A stretch of 64,000 bases of DNA from Pempheris klunzingeri. Lineage: Eukaryota; Chordata; Actinopteri; Acropomatiformes; Pempheridae. Position numbers and translations under genes: made by a program. The stretch covers positions 893,501 through 957,500 of the forward strand of contig NC_092032.1 of the NCBI RefSeq assembly GCF_042242105.1, in the 5' to 3' direction. This document shows positions 62,947 through 64,000 of the stretch, in pieces. Numbering within the stretch: position 1 is the first letter of the stretch; each line of letters begins with the position of its first letter. The notes beneath the pieces are model-generated. The model made no database searches and was not told the DNA's origin. It saw only the letters and a list, made by a program, of their open reading frames with translations.

Positions 62947-63523
62947 CTGCACATCCAGGAAGAAAGTGACAGCAGAAAGGTAAGACTAACAGCAGGACAT
63001 TAAATCAGGTGATAGCTGTAACGCTGTAGCCAGCAATGGAACCACTGAGCTCATGTCCTTGGTGTCTAACTGGAGTTCAGCATTACACTGACAGCTGAAT
63101 CAGTGGGTGTTATGATGTTTCATGATGTTACATGCAAAGCTGTCCAATTAAAATGAAACTTAAAATGTCCACTCACAATCCTTCACAGCTATTGAACCTC
63201 ACCGCACTTAAACACAAAAAGACAAGAGACCTCCAGGTGCTGACAGACATCTGCACACAGACACTTCCAGTCCATCAGAGAGTAAAGAAATGTGTCCTCC
63301 ACACTGAATCTCCTTTCATTAAGCAGCTTATCTAACCAGTTCTCACACACATAACAAGCTCCTGTCTGAAATGATTATTAATAATGCAAAACAGATATTT
63401 AGTGAAGGCAGCTTCATTGATCATGTTGTAACAGGCGTTCAGTTGTAGTTACACGACAGTGAGTTTGAGCTTTTTCTCTTGTATGAAAGTATCTTTACAT
63501 TATTACAGAGACTGTGTGACAGG

Positions 63524-63577
<54 letters not shown>

Positions 63578-64000
63578 GAAAGTGAATGCACCACTCAAAA
63601 ACATCTCAGTGCAGTTCGTTCATCAGTTGCTGTTCAGGTTCAGGTTTAGCTGATACAAGCACTCAGCTATCAGAGTTATGGTATTAGTAGGATTTCTGTG
63701 GCTTTTGCTGCTACTTTTAATGAGGAAGTCACCCACCGTGAGTGAAAGCTGAGCTGACAAAGGCGCTGTCTGCCACCACTGAGGGGAGCTCCACGGCTAA
63801 AAGTTACTTATTCAGTCAGGGACACTTCAGTTCACTTTGACTGTGTGTTGAAGAACATTTGTTTGTGTAAGTACTGAACATCTCTAGTGAGGAAAGAGTG
63901 CTGGTGAGAAAACCAGTTCCTCTTCCTGATTAACTATGAATCATCCACTGAGCAGCACAAAGTACAAAGTAGTTACTCTTTTTGTGCTGCTCAAGTATAG
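62947..64000. other. agl: agl intron running off the right edge
   Basis: No further exon matching the preceding human AGL segment was found, so the next upstream exon must lie beyond 64,000. A TG microsatellite occupies 63,525-63,575. Confidence 0.7.
63525..63575. repeat. TG microsatellite in agl intron
   Basis: A (TG)n of about 50 bp. Confidence 0.95.

Noticed and set aside
63737..63796. 60-bp segment with acceptor and donor on the agl strand
   Set aside because: Neither in-phase nor other translation resembles the AGL segment expected before exon 62796-62946, so it was not accepted as an exon.
1..64000. CRISPR arrays, operons or phage-like systems
   Set aside because: The tandem repeats present are microsatellites and minisatellites without spacers, and the genes are spliced vertebrate genes.

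Overview
This is a nuclear genomic window from a bony fish, most likely a spiny-rayed (percomorph-type) teleost. The evidence is spliced vertebrate genes with GT-AG introns, dense CA/TG microsatellites, many broken L2/Maui-like LINE copies with a TGAT-repeat tail, other fish-type LINE, SINE and DNA-transposon remnants, and three vertebrate genes with clear relatives. There is no bacterial, plasmid or phage content and no CRISPR.

Layout. Positions 1-17 kb are intergenic, made of old repeats, microsatellites and LINE debris, with one AT-rich homeodomain-motif block near 12.0 kb. Positions 17.1-19.3 kb hold neurod6 on the + strand, a proneural-type bHLH transcription factor. It is preceded by a G-run array and a long GA-rich tract and followed by a TTA-rich array. 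Positions 20-34 kb are intergenic, with decayed transposons and two or three AT-rich blocks that look like candidate conserved noncoding elements (24.0, 29.7 and 30.9 kb). Positions 34.0-45.8 kb hold frrs1 (ferric-chelate reductase 1) on the - strand. I reconstructed 15 coding exons with matching phases, giving 572 residues: signal peptide, reelin domain, DOMON domain and cytochrome b561 domain with four histidines. Positions 45.8-50.2 kb hold an L2 3' end with an amplified internal repeat, another LINE tail and a 706-bp TA-flanked terminal-inverted-repeat element. From 50.2 kb to the right edge lies the 3' half of agl (glycogen debranching enzyme) on the - strand. Its 18 exons sum to 2418 bp, exactly 805 codons plus a stop, and its upstream exons lie beyond 64,000.

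The genes do not form an operon. frrs1 and agl are neighbours in human too (1p21), but there their 5' ends face each other, whereas here they run head-to-tail on one strand, so agl or frrs1 has been inverted relative to human. neurod6 is on a different human chromosome.

The most notable observation is in agl. The last coding exon lacks the glutamate of the conserved LPELTN motif (it reads Gly) and the conserved QAWS motif (it reads QSSS), while all other exons are well conserved. If the assignment of the catalytic base to that glutamate is right, the glucosidase site would be altered. I found no clear new multi-gene system in this window.
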